Shown here: positions 23,385 to 34,653 of the stretch, piece by piece
Numbering within the stretch: the first letter of the stretch is position 1
Layout: each line of letters starts with the position of its first letter
Translations under genes and position numbers: made by a program
Assembly (NCBI RefSeq): GCF_051020985.1
Contig: NC_134999.1
Location: 28,925,160 to 28,989,159 of the forward strand
Source: Nomia melanderi
Taxonomy: Eukaryota; Arthropoda; Insecta; Hymenoptera; Halictidae
DNA: 64,000 nt
Reading direction: 5' to 3'
Notes under the pieces: model-generated
Database searches by the model: none
What the model saw: only the letters and a program-made list of their open reading frames with translations
Told to the model about the DNA's origin: nothing

Positions 23385-23722
23385 CAGGAGTGCGGCGCAC
23401 TTCACACAAGCTAAAAAGACACAGGGGCAAGGGGAATCACCGCACGCTCCACCCAGTTCTTCTAAGAAACATAGTCGGACCACCATATCCCCAGAGATTC
23501 TATAAACTTAAGACGCCGTTACCGTGCCGAAACAAAATCCGACGCCAATGCTCGCTGTATCTCACTTTATGGTATTCGGTTTTGTGTCCGTCGTTTGTTA
23601 TTGCCGCGTGGCCAATAACGATCGCACCGTCAGAGCCCGAGCGGGCCCGAGCATCGTAAGTGGAAAAATCCCCTTACTTCTGTCACTTTTTAACTTGTCA
23701 GTAGTGTGCCAACACTCATGAG
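23385..23722. repeat. Inverted-repeat element next to transposase copy 1 (shared by all three units)
   Basis: The left end (AGCTAAAAAGACACAGGGGC) is inversely repeated at the right (CCCCTTACTTCTGTCACTTTTTAACT). The arms extend outward: GGCGCACT versus AGTGTGCC. The interior contains CGACGCCAATGCTCGC. The same element lies at the matching place in units 2 and 3, so it was present before the triplication. Non-coding. Confidence 0.65.
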
Positions 23723-23824
23723 ATAGAAAATATATAGACAATGTCTGCTCCGTTTCTGAAATGCTGGCAGCACCAATCTGATTCGATTGAGAAAGTTTAT
23801 CGAAATTCGCATACGACGATCCTA

Positions 23825-24189
23825 CGGTGCAGCTCCCATGTTTGCTTCTGCGACCATTGGTTTAAAAGGGCACAGGGGCAAGAGGACTCTTACGGCGCTC
23901 GGGCCACCTCGGCTTTCAACGCATGGTCATTATTGGCGCGCGGCAATAACAAAGGATGTAAGCGAGTCCGAATGTGACGGAGTAAGACGGAAAGATAGAA
24001 AACAAAATTCCCTATAGCTTCGTCTTACTTCGTCACATTCGGTCTCGCTTTCGTCCTGTGTATTGCCGCGCGCCAATAATGACCATGCGTCGAAAGTCGT
24101 GGCGGCGGGAGTATCGTAAGTGGAAGAGTCCCCTTACCCTGTGCACTTTGAAACCAACGGTCGCGGAAGCAAACATGGGGGCTACACTG
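23825..24189. mobile_element. Long-inverted-repeat MITE inserted at TA in unit 1
   Basis: A 365-bp, nearly palindromic element. Left end CGGTGCAGCTCCCATGTTTG; right end CAAACATGGGGGCTACACTG. Arms continue with TTGGTTTAAAAG, CACAGGGGCAAGAGG and TTGGCGCGCGGCAAT blocks. It is flanked by TA at 23823-23824 and 24190-24191. Unit 3 has the unoccupied site CGATCCTAAATG at about 39125-39136, so the insertion and its TA duplication are directly visible. It is non-autonomous; any Tc1/mariner-group transposase could have moved it. Confidence 0.85.
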
Positions 24190-24191
24190 TA

Positions 24192-25084
24192 AATGTTCCT
24201 TTCAAAAATATATATAGACTCTTAGAAGATAACACTAATGTATAACAAACGCGATGTGCCCTGTTCACACTCTCAAATGTGATGTATTTTTGTTTGAAGT
24301 TATTATTAATAGATATTAAACAAATTTCGGCTATATATAAAAAAATGTAACTAATCGTTTATGGAAATTGTATTGATTATATAACTGAACCGTTTATGGT
24401 AACTGGATTCCGATACACGAACAGTTGTGTTTTTTAATATTAAGATTAAAATTGTTCAGTTTTCTATTAGCATATTTTATCCTTAAAACCTAACTCAAAT
24501 CTAATCGAAACAGAAATCAACAAAATTTTAAAAATATTTCCAAGATTATTCCCCCGAAAAAAATTGTTGTTAGTTAGACTCAGAAAGTTCCCTTGTATTC
24601 ATGAGTACATACTCTTTCTTCCTTCATATTTGTGTATTGTATTGTATAATAACATTTATTGATGATGATATATATAAATATTAAATGTTATAAATTACAA
24701 ATTTAGGTACTGTTCGTTATCATTTTATCTGCTATTATGTACATTGTATTACGAGCCGTGTCTGAATTATTTTGATGCGGAAGAGGTGGAGTGAACGGAT
24801 GCTTCCCCTTGCCCCTCAACACTTTTACTTCGTCGATAGTTAGTCAATAGGTGAGAGGTCTACATACATAACTTACGTGACACCTGATGTAAGTTGTTAG
24901 CGAAGCGTTGGACGTGTGACTATAATTATGGCAGTTTTACAGACGCAGATGTATTCTACAGAGATTAAAAGAATTCACTAGAACAGCAGAAGGGCAAGAG
25001 GTGTCTTTCGGGAGCTCTGCCTATTCCCACATCTGCAGTTCCGAGAAGTCGGCCATTTAGGTTCTGACGTCATTCACTGCGAAG
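24192..25084. other. Non-coding spacer of unit 1
   Basis: No gene. Colinear with about 39133-40280 in unit 3 (shared GATGCGGAAGRRGTGGA and AACTTACGTGA blocks), and partly with 33100-33460 in unit 2. Confidence 0.5.
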
Positions 25085-25086
25085 TA

Positions 25087-25605
25087 CAGCACAGCTCCAC
25101 GTTCCAAGCCGCGATCAAAAAGCTAAAAGTGTACAGGGGCAAGAGGCGACTTGCGATCTGCTCACAGGGCTCGGCCCGTTACAGTTCGCCTCCACCGAGT
25201 TGAGTCACGAAAGTATGGTTAATCTACCAGGGGAGCAAGGGGAACGACTAGTTGCCACGCTCGACTGGGTTGTCATAACGGCTCTACTCCGGCACGTCCT
25301 TGTTGGCCGATTCGACCGATTCCCCTTGCCGCCCTGCCCGCTTAACCGTCGCGATCGTGGCTCAGCACGAAAGAGGCAAACTATAGTTATGGCAACAGTG
25401 ACGCCGCACTTTCGGCACGCTTTTGAAATTGGGCAAGGCGTGCAACAGAGAATGTGTTGAACAAAGTAAGATGTACAAACATTGGCGTTGGGTTTCATTT
25501 TTTATGTTTACCGAATTCTAGGAAGGACCTAGATGGTGCATGTCGTCGATTCTCCTTGCGCTCGTGCACTTTTAGCTTTTAGATCATAGCTTGAGAACTA
25601 CACTG
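25087..25605. mobile_element. Long-inverted-repeat MITE inserted at TA in unit 1 (519 bp)
   Basis: Left end CAGCACAGCTCCACG; right end GAACTACACTG, whose complement is CAGTGTAGTTC. Inner arms GATCAAAAAGCTAAAAGTGT versus GCACTTTTAGCTTTTAGATC, then CAGGGGCAAGAGG versus CTCCTTGCGCTCG. TA flanks lie at 25085-25086 and 25606-25607. Unit 3 shows an unfilled CACGTAGTATTATCC site near 40277. It is related to the elements at 23825 and 32727. Frames inside (25200-25498) are by-products. Confidence 0.8.
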
Positions 25606-26323
25606 TAATCGGGTGTCAGGATTTATGAGGGACCTATGTAGATACATCGTAGGTCTTACGATGGTTCCAGATTTCTTGCGAACATTTGTAACACAGGAAT
25701 TCTACTACACATATAAAACATATTTAGTTTTATTTGTAGGAAATATTACGATAGAGACTATTAGAGACGATAGGGCGCGAAAGTATACTCTACTATGCAG
25801 TTTTAACGCGCAAGGTAATTTTTGTTTCAACTCTTGCAACTGTTCCTCCAGGAAATGCCTCTGCGTTCACCAACTTCTCTCAATCGGCCGAGTCCGTAAT
25901 CCTTGGGATAAACTATATCGACGCCATTCTTGAAGTGTTGATAGCCTCAACCGAAAATCCTTGACTCGAAGGGAACGGTTTGTTGAAATTTGAGTATATA
26001 GTTGAGTACATTATAAGTTAGTATGGAAAATAAAATGATTTCATTCAGGACTCATCTCCTGAAGAACGCGGAGTACGTTGATCCCTTTCATACTTATACC
26101 GAGTAAGTCGCATAAGTTAAAGACTTACTGAAAACTGAAGAATTTACAAAAACTTTAATAGTACTAGCACAATATTGGTTTCTAATTATTCTATCCACTG
26201 TAATAATATCATATTAATTTTATAAATATCTTGTGTTTGTTGTTGAATATATAATTAATATTTTTTCGTAGATGCTAATGTAATTGTGGCGGATAGTGAG
26301 GAACATTTTTTCCATTTTTTCAT
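25606..26323. other. Non-coding spacer of unit 1, duplicated in unit 3
   Basis: Closely matches about 40305-40840. Overlapping open frames on the plus strand exist in both copies (ending at 25933 and 40575), but they match only because the DNA is a recent duplicate. No family recognised. Confidence 0.45.
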
Positions 26324-26560
26324 TTAAGTAACCGCGTTCCACGGGACCGTAAAACGCTTTGAACATTGGTTTTCCAGGATGTTAGTCATCGCACCTGTTT
26401 TTTCCTGCGTTTTAGGGAAAAACTTTCTCTTTTGTCCTTGAAGAGTAGGCCAAATTTCGGGAGGCCAATTTCTCGGTGTGTCCACCACGTAGATTTTCTT
26501 CAGTACGTTGATGCCTACCATCGCCTTCCTGGCTTCTACCACTTTTGTTAATTTATCGTA
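26324..26560 (-). pseudogene. Unidentified coding-like fragment, unit 1 copy
   Basis: A minus-strand frame of protein-like composition (VGINVLKKIYVVDTP, RNWPPEIWPTLQGQ) keeps its frame in the copy at 40841-41075, where most changes are conservative but a stop interrupts it. This suggests descent from a real coding exon rather than a random frame. The frame extends upstream past the ATG at 26542 to near 26560. I do not recognise the family and see no complete gene around it. Confidence 0.3.
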
Positions 26561-28557
26561 GTGTTGTTCAATCCTACCACCTTGTTACCCATTATTTGGT
26601 ATTTATTAATTATTGTCAGTGTCATTTTACTTGTTCTTCGTTGCTGCCAATAAACTGTTACTGGCGAAACTACAGTCTCATCCCCATGCAAAACTTCTAA
26701 ATAGTATATGTTTATATATTCCAGTATCCATACGATAAATTATTATTAAAGGTAAAAATTATTATACATGTTATATAGCTAAATGTAAAAATAGAATCGT
26801 TTATTGAACGCATTATAAGTATTTTAGTAAAATACTATTAACTTTCTTTTAAATACAAAGACTAGTCCGCATTAGGTAAACATGTATATGCAATCGACCA
26901 GCTGATTGAGTGTTAATAATGAAGAAACTGAGAGTACGCCAATGTTTCGAGGTTCGTCGTTGTGTTGTATTCTCTTTCTTACTTTCAGCGCGTCTCATTC
27001 ACTCTCTTTCTGCAATAAATGGTACGCCTAGAATTGACAGTCTGTGTAAAGAAAGCTATGCCTCTTCTATTCTGGCCACTCAAACCTTCATTCATCCCAA
27101 AGGACTTCTTGTAATCTCTATGCAATATGTAGAATTCAATGTAATGATAGCAAAAAGTGTTCACTATTATTTTACATACTGCAATATTGCTAAAAATATC
27201 ATTTTTTTACCGTTGTTTATTAAAATTTTGACAGTATTTAACGAGTACTATATATTCTAAAAGTTATCGATATTTCTTTTATCACCCCGTATCAAATTGA
27301 CAGAAAAGAAGACAAAAATGTATATTTCAAAAGAACGAGCATCTGAAACATATGATAGCTTAAATTTTATGAACTTCGGTAATGGAAAGTTATTACTGAC
27401 AAACAAAAAAAAAACATTTTACTATATTTTATTAGTACAATGTAGTATTATATAAAAGGTCCGTACTATGTATTCGCCTCTTTCGCTTAGAGCCATACTT
27501 AGACGGTAAAAGAATAGGGGGGCAAGGGTAAACGTCAGCACGCAGCGCTCTGTTTGATAGTTCTGGCGAATCAGTTTCGGCACGTCCTTGTTATTGGTTG
27601 AGTCGCTTGACGAAGGATACTAGCGAACCGGACTGCGTTGAAGTAAGATGTACGAACATTGGCGTCGGATTTCGTTTCGACGCCACAATATTTATATATT
27701 CATAGTAACAATATTTTGTTGTAACTATTATAGGCAAATTTCAATAGAAATAACTATTGAAAATATGAATCAGTAAACCAAATACTACCTTGCCTATCAT
27801 GATAACACATTCTTAATATAAATTGGCTCCAACAAATTATTATCAAAATAAGTTTGTTTATACTTTATTCACACGTTTGAGTTTACAGATGTGTTCGTGT
27901 CAACATGATTTATACTGCTCTTTTTCAATTTTATGAAAGTAACAATTAACTTTGTCTGTAATGATAATTATTATTTGGATACCTTTACCACATGCATCAT
28001 TATGAGTGGCATTCGTATACGTAACAATTCATAATAATAAATTTTATACATGATTTATTCATGCCTCTAAGTTGACAGATACCAGGCCTATCTATTCTTT
28101 TATTTGTTTAAACAATGGACCTGATCTAATTCGACAAGTTGTTGATTATGGTCCACGCATTCAAAATACATATGAAAGAAAAACTGTGTAAAATATATAT
28201 TTTTACAATATTTACACATCTTTATAATTGATATTGTATAAAAGCACTAATAAACTGCCTCCATTATACTTTTTAAGTATAATGACATCAGTAAATAATT
28301 ATTAATCCAATAAATTTATTTCAGATTTTAACAATGCAACTTATACAAGTTTTTGATATTTTTAACAATGACTCGTCATGTCTGAGCCTACTTTTATAAT
28401 ATCTGTAACTTGTCACAGTCTGATCACAACAAAATCATTTGTTGCCATTTCATCAACAGAATTCCGTTGGTGATTGAAGTATAGGTTCCATTGTGTATCA
28501 TGATAAATAAAACTAAAGACTCATTATCATGGGTAAAATTGTTATTGATTGAATGTT
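26561..28557. other. Non-coding: unit 1 spacer and duplicated enolase 3' flank
   Basis: About 26900-27300 matches 41420-41830 in unit 3, and about 27500-28557 matches 33610-34653 in unit 2. From about 27690 on it is also colinear with the DNA downstream of the intact enolase gene (about 42845-43812; shared TACCAGGCCTATCTATTC block). A half inverted-repeat element (AGGGGGGCAAGGGTAAACG) lies near 27515. The 116-codon frame at 26910-27260 has a same-length counterpart at 41432-41782 but no recognisable domain. Confidence 0.5.
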
Positions 28558-29162
28558 TCAAGCTTGAAGACTGCAGAATTTTTCGGCTGTAAACTTCGCA
28601 GGTGACTCTCATTCTTCTTCAATATGAAGAATATGTTTATATTTGGCCAAACGTTCTAAACGGCAAGGTGCGCTAGTTTTTATTTGACCAGTTGAAAATC
28701 CAATTACTAGATCGGCAATGAATGTATCTTCTGTTTCTCCGGAACGGTGAGACACCCTGGTGCCCCATCCAACACTCTTCGCAAGTTTATGAGTATTAAT
28801 AGATTCAGCAACAGTACCTATTTGGTAGACCTTCAATAAGAGGCAGTTGCAAGCTTTCTTTTCGATAGCTGTTTTAATTCTGCAATGTACATATACATTG
28901 CCTTTTTGAATTTAGCCTTTTAATTTGTCATTATAATTTTTATATGCAATTGAAAATTTACCTTTCTGGATTTGTCACAGTAGGATCGTCACTAACAACC
29001 TAAATAGGAATAAATGATGTCATAGAAGTTCACCAATCCCAATCATCTTGATTAAATGGATCTTCAATCGAAACAATTGGGAAGTCTTTAACAAAATCTA
29101 AAAAATTCAGATGCAACAAAATCCATTCCAATCTTAATTTTTCCTTCGTACTCTGCAACGTT
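28558..29162 (-). pseudogene. Enolase 3'-end pseudogene, unit 1
   Basis: Colinear with the last two coding exons of the enolase gene at 43813, including the intron between them, so it is a DNA-level duplicate, not a retrocopy. The last-exon counterpart (28558-28879) still encodes SHRSGETEDTFIADL, but its frame closes at 28609, losing the final ~16 residues. The next exon (28972-29162) has an internal deletion of roughly 100 bp and substitutions. Upstream exons are absent: homology stops at the point matching the 5' edge of exon 5, where satellite-like DNA begins. Non-functional as enolase, because the metal site and most of the barrel are missing. Confidence 0.85.
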
Positions 29163-29174
29163 TTTGAATGCAGT

Positions 29175-29570
29175 TTACATGGACAATACTATGTGGTTTC
29201 CCCTTTACATAGTTTTAGCAGTTACTTCCCATTTTGAGTTCTGTAGATATCTGTAAGTTTTCATTTCTATTAGTATGGCTGCAATTATTTTCTTACATTT
29301 AATACTATTAAAATAAAATTGGTAAATTTACTTTACATATAAAGAAGAGACTGTTTCACGTCAGGAACAGGTAAATAAGTCCTTGAAAATTATCATAATT
29401 TTCAAAAAACAGTTTTTTAAAAACAGTCTACTTAGACATTGTTGAGCATTTCTCCATTGTATAGTTTTAGTATTTACCTCTCATTTTGAGTTTTGGAGAT
29501 ACCTGTAAAAATTTTCATATCTATTAGTATGGCTGCAATTGTATTCTTAAATTTAATATTATTAAAACAA
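29175..29570. repeat. ~250-bp satellite-like repeat, unit 2
   Basis: One and a half monomers of the repeat described at 19615, with the same block order (GTCTACTTAGACATTG, AGTTTTAGTATTTACC, ATTAGTATGGCTGCAATT). It abuts the truncated enolase exon directly. Confidence 0.8.
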
Positions 29571-30404
29571 AATTGTTCTACTTACTTTTATGCGTAAACA
29601 GTACACATTTGGTTTATGTAGTATTTATTATATAAATTATGTGTGCCATTTAAGTGTAGCAATAAGTTTTGCATTACATTATTAAACATATTTCATAGAT
29701 TAAGCATACCAAAAAGTTACATACATAAAAGAAGGCACAATTAGCTCATAGCCAAGCATTACCCATGGTGAAAAGAATTACAGAAACTTGATGAAGAAGC
29801 AGTCAGAATTGTTTATTTCATCCAGCAGATAAACCAAACATCCATGTTGTTGCTTTTACTGGATGAATAGGATCACTTAACAAATGTAAAAATGAAAGTC
29901 CTTTGCGAGAAGAAAAGTTCCATTGCCGTAGAATAACAATTAAAAAGCATCAGAAGATTTCCCAGCTTCAGAGATGATAAAATTACAATAAGAAATATTC
30001 ACGTTAAATTATACATTGAAGAAAGATTGTACCAATTATCCCACTAATTTTTATTGCCATCCATCAAAAAGTTATTTTCTCATGAAAATTATACACACTT
30101 AAAAAATTGACAAAAAGATGGAAATACTAAAATGCGACTGAATGTCATGGGAGAACAAATGCCAGAAAAAAGAGCAATACATGAGATTGCAACAGTGAAC
30201 AAAATTTTTGAAGATATAAAAACGGTTGAAGAAATATTTTTAAAATGATACTTTATTGAAACCCACCATGGATAACTTATGTTTGGAAATATAGATTCAG
30301 AATATGACGAATGCAAAAATAACTTCTTCAGAAGATTCATACTACAGATGCAATAGTTAAAAATCAATATTAAAATTATACATAACCATTTACGTTTTCT
30401 CATT
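29571..30404. other. Non-coding flank of transposase copy 2
   Basis: Shortened counterpart of 20371-21780. The minus frame at 30089-30439 overlaps the transposase 3' end and is a by-product. Confidence 0.5.
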
Positions 30405-31739
30405 TTAGAAATCATCTGAACTGCTACTGTCATCATCATTATCTGAACCTATATTATTTAATATTATATTTTCCATGGATATTTCTAATAAATTATCATT
30501 GTCTATATATTCCTTTTCAATCTGTTCAGTATTTTTGCAGAATTCTGCCCAATCACTTGCCGTTACACTGTCTATTGCTTCTGGTAATAAAGACTGTAAT
30601 TCATCTAACGTTAACGTCGAAAAAATATTGTTTTCACTGATTGCTTGTTTTATCTTTACCCAGGCTTGTTCAATTGGATTTAGTTCGCGCATATAGGGGG
30701 GTAATCGTAAAATAGAATGTCCATACGATTTTAAAATTTCATCTATTTTGTAGGTTTTTTTTGTTGGTTTATTCCGAGCTATTAATTCTGCTAGTTCATA
30801 TTGCTTCATCTTTTCTGTATGTGGAACGTTATTCTGTTCAAGCCAACTTAACATGTCTGCTTTTTTTGCATACTTATTTGGTGGTTTGTTCATCTCGACG
30901 GAATGGTATGGGGCATTATCCATTACCACCACCGTATTTGGTGGAATATTTGGCAATAATAATTCTATAATCCAGCTTTCGAAATTTGCAGCATCCACCT
31001 GTCCATAGTAATCGCTAGTGGCACTATCAATTTTAAAAATTAATCCTGCATTGGGGACAAATCCATTTTGTCCACCCGCATGCACGATTATTACTCGTTC
31101 GGATGAACTAGTATTTTTCGATACTCCGAATTCTTCTTCACTTTGCCAATACTTCCCGAAATTCAGAGCATTGTCTACCCATATTTCGTCAACATAAATA
31201 ATATTCCTATTTTCCATCCTATGAGATTGTACTGTTTTTAAATAATTATCTCTCCAGGCCACTATACTTGGTCTTTCTATTAATATCCTTTTTCGAGTGT
31301 GATATTTTTTCCATTCATATCCCATGCTTTTCAATAATTTGCGTAAGATGGCAGCGTCCCAAGGGAAATTCATTTGTTCACGGATCTCATCCAATAATTG
31401 CGGACCCCATGTGACAACTCTCCCTCGCTTGTAAATCTTATAAATAATATTTCTTATTAACATTTTGTCCTTTTCAGTGCAGTGGAATTCTTCTTCAGCA
31501 TCTCTTAACCGTTTCTTCCCGAACGTAGAGACAACTCCTTCTGAATCAGAAGTTTCATTTTTTATTTTGCTAATTATGCGTGTCGATAATCCAGTATACT
31601 CTGCTGCTCGGAGATTTGGACTATGCAATGGATGTAACAATTCACCCTTTATTGTTTCCTCTTCGCATTTCTCCCCTACTCTTTTCACTATGGCTCGTGC
31701 TTGGCTATGAATCCTTCGTACTCTTTTTGCCGTAGCCAT
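30405..31739 (-). CDS. DD82E (Sailor-type) transposase, copy 2
   Basis: Second paralogue, again 444 aa with no stop. Catalytic residues are kept: VDEIW, VVVMDNAPYHS, LNPIEQAWVKIK, with 82 residues between second D and E. The helix-turn-helix region reads AAEYTGLSTRIISKIK, so its recognition helix differs from copies 1 and 3, and the residues just after it vary too. The catalytic core is nearly unchanged. One proline-loop difference (LPPYMRELN instead of LPPNMRELN). Context: between the satellite repeat and enolase pseudogene 2. Confidence 0.9.
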   Translation of the reverse strand: MATAKRVRRIHSQARAIVKRVGEKCEEETIKGELLHPLHSPNLRAAEYTGLSTRIISKIKNETSDSEGVVSTFGKKRLRDAEEEFHCTEKDKMLIRNIIYKIYKRGRVVTWGPQLLDEIREQMNFPWDAAILRKLLKSMGYEWKKYHTRKRILIERPSIVAWRDNYLKTVQSHRMENRNIIYVDEIWVDNALNFGKYWQSEEEFGVSKNTSSSERVIIVHAGGQNGFVPNAGLIFKIDSATSDYYGQVDAANFESWIIELLLPNIPPNTVVVMDNAPYHSVEMNKPPNKYAKKADMLSWLEQNNVPHTEKMKQYELAELIARNKPTKKTYKIDEILKSYGHSILRLPPYMRELNPIEQAWVKIKQAISENNIFSTLTLDELQSLLPEAIDSVTASDWAEFCKNTEQIEKEYIDNDNLLEISMENIILNNIGSDNDDDSSSSDDF

Positions 31740-32726
31740 TTTCTAGAATTAAAGACAAAATAAAATATAATGCACTTTCAATAAATGTATATATAAATAT
31801 GCAAATAAAAGTAAACTACATGAACACTTATTGCTACACACACACTCAACCATAACAATAAAACTATGGCACAACTGTACACTTTTCTACTGTAACGGTT
31901 GGAACACTTCCGATCTGATTGCTACGACTGTTTCTTAACGAATGTCGCTCCTGTAACCGTGTGCAGCATTCTCCAGCTCAGGAGTGCGGCGCACTTCACA
32001 CTAGCTGGACTCACACACGAGCAAGGGGAATCACCGTACGCTCCACCCAATCCCACCAAGAAACATAGTCGAACCACCATATCCCAGAGATTTTATAAAC
32101 ATAAGACGCCGCTACCGTGCCGAAACGAATTCCGACGCCAATGTTCGCTGTATCTCGCTTCACAGTATTCGGTTTTGCGTTCGTGCTTTGTCATTGCCGT
32201 GTGGCCAATAACGATCGCCCCATCAAAGCCCGAGCGAGCCCGAGCGTCGTAAGTGGTAAAAACCCCTTGCCTCTGTCACTTTTTAACTTGTTAGTAGTAT
32301 GCCAACACTCTTGGGATAGATAATGTATGGGCAATGTCTGCGCCGTTCCTGAAATGCTGGCAGCATCAATCTGGCTCGAAGGAGACAGTTCGTTGAAAAA
32401 TTGTTACTCTGACATTTTAACAAACATTGTTTATGTCAATTTGACCTGGAACTCACAGTTTCCTTACATTTATGAGTATATACTTTTTTCTCCTTCATAC
32501 TTATGTAGTGTGTAATACAAATACAAATAGACATATTAAATTAATAAATTTTATAAATTACAAATTTAAATAAAATTCGTTATTATTTTATTCAGATCTG
32601 TATTAAAAATACCTTACATTTATTTCAATAAAAATATGCGAATAGAATTATATTTCTCATATGCATAATAAGAATTTATTTCCATGATGTCGTATTTCGC
32701 AAATATTGAAAATCTACTATCATGTA
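31740..32726. repeat. Unit 2 spacer with the shared inverted-repeat element
   Basis: Contains at about 31975-32312 the counterpart of 23385-23722 (GGAGTGCGGCGCACTTCACA left arm, TTTTTAACTTGTTAGTAGT right arm). The remainder is AT-rich, with no gene. Confidence 0.6.
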
Positions 32727-33099
32727 TAGTGTAGTTCGCGTTAGGAACCTCGGCCTAAGTTTAAAAGTGCGCGGGGGCAAGGGTAGTCCTCTTCAGACGA
32801 TGCTTGAGCCGGCTCGACTTTCGACGCGTGGTCGTTATTGGCGCGCGGCAATAACAAAGGACGGAAGCGAGGTCGAATATGATAGAGTGGGACGAAACTA
32901 TAGGGAATTTTGTTTCCTATCGTACGTCTTACTTCATCGCATACAGTCTCATTTTCGTCCTTTGTTATTGCCGCGCGCCAATAATGACCATACGTCTAAA
33001 GTCGAGGCGGCCCAAGCATCGTGAGCTGAAGAGAACCTTTGCCCCTATGCACTTTTAAACCCACGGTCACGATAACTATGAACCTTGAAAGCTGCAGAG
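32727..33099. mobile_element. Long-inverted-repeat MITE inserted at TA in unit 2
   Basis: Left end TAGTGTAGTTCGCG; right end AAAGCTGCAGAG. Inner arms AGTTTAAAAGTGCGCGGGGG versus CCCCTATGCACTTTTAAACC, and TTGGCGCGCGGCAATAAC versus GTTATTGCCGCGCGCCAA. TA flanks lie at 32725-32726 and 33100-33101. Units 1 and 3 show the unfilled sequence ATGTACATTGTATTACGAG near 24738 and 39954. It is the same family as 23825-24189 but at a different site, so an independent insertion. Confidence 0.8.
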
Positions 33100-34653
33100 T
33101 ATATTATGTTACCAGCCGTCACCGAGTTATTTTGATTAAGAAGAGGTGGACTGAGCGGATGCTTCCGTTTGTCCCTATGCACTTTTACCTAGTCGATAGG
33201 TAGCCAATAGGTGAGAGACTTATGTATATACATAACTTACGTGAAACCTGATATAAGATGTTAGCGAAATGGCGAACGTGCGACTATAGTTATAGCAGTT
33301 TTACAACAAATGCATTGTAAAGGGATATGAAGAAGTCTCTAAAAAGGCATAGGAGCAAGAGCGCTCTCTTGAGAGAATTGCCTATCCTCACATCTGTCGT
33401 TTGGAGACGTCAGCTATTTAAGTTTTGATGTCATACCCCACAAAGTAAAAAGATCCCAGGTTTTATGAGGGACCTACGTCGTAGGACCTCGAACGTTCCA
33501 ATAATCCCCTCAAATATTTAAAATCATAAAAACGGGAATTCTACTGCATATATAAAACGCAATTAATTTTATTTGTAGGAAATATTACAACAGTAATAGC
33601 TATGCTCAGGCGGCAAAAGAATAGGGGAGCAAGGGTAAACGTCAGCACGCAGCGTTCTGTCTGATAGTTATGGCGAATCAGTTTCGGTACGTCCTTGTTA
33701 TTGGTTGAGTCGCTTGACGAAGGATACTAGCGAACCGGACTGCGTTGAAGTAAGATGTACAAACATTGGCGTCGGATTTCGTTTCGACGCCACAATATTT
33801 ATATATTCATAGTAACAATATTTTGTTGTAACTATTATAGGCAAATTTTAATAGAAATAACTATTGAAAATATGAATCAATAAACCAAATACTACCTTGC
33901 CTATCATGATAACACATTCTTAATATAAATTGGCTCCAACAAATTATTATCAAAATAAGTTTGTTTATACTTTATTCACACGTTTGAGTTTACAGATGTG
34001 TTCGTGTCAACATGATTTATACTGCTCTTTTTCAATTTTATGAAAGTAACAATTAACTTTGTCTGTAATGATAATTATTATTTGGGTACTTTTACCACAT
34101 GCATCATTATGAGTGGCATTCGTACATGTAACAATTCATAATAATAATAAATTTTATACATGATTTATTCGTGCCTCTAAGTTGACAGATACCAGGCCTA
34201 TCTATTCTTTTATTTGTTTAAACAATGGACCTGATCTAATTCGACAAGTTGTTGATTATGGTCCACGCATTCAAAATACATATGAAAGAAAAACTGTGTA
34301 AAATATATATTTTTACAATATTTACACATCTTTATAATTGATACTGTATAAAAGCACTAATACACTGCCTCCATTATACTTAAAAAGTATATAATTATTA
34401 ATCCAATAAATTTATTTCAGATTTTAACAATGCAACTTATACAAGTTTTTGATATTTTTAACAATGACTCGTCATGTCTGAGCCTACTTTTATAATATCT
34501 GTAACTTGTCACAGTCTGATCACAACAAAATCATTTGTTGCCATTTCATCAACAGAATTCCGTTGGTGATTGAAGTATAGGTTCCATTGTGTATCATGAT
34601 AAATAAAACTAAAGACTCATTATCATGGGTAAAATTGTTATTGATTGAATGTT
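33100..34653. other. Unit 2 spacer and duplicated enolase 3' flank
   Basis: 33100-33530 matches 24770-25080 and 39960-40330 in part. A deletion then joins it to sequence matching 27508 onward, so unit 2 lacks the counterpart of 25613-27500. From about 33790 it is nearly identical to 27690-28557. No gene. Confidence 0.5.

Noticed and set aside
26910..27260. 116-codon plus-strand frame with a same-length counterpart at 41432-41782
   Set aside because: The match is explained by recent DNA duplication of units 1 and 3. The first third is frame-divergent, the product resembles no family, and it lacks splice or promoter support.
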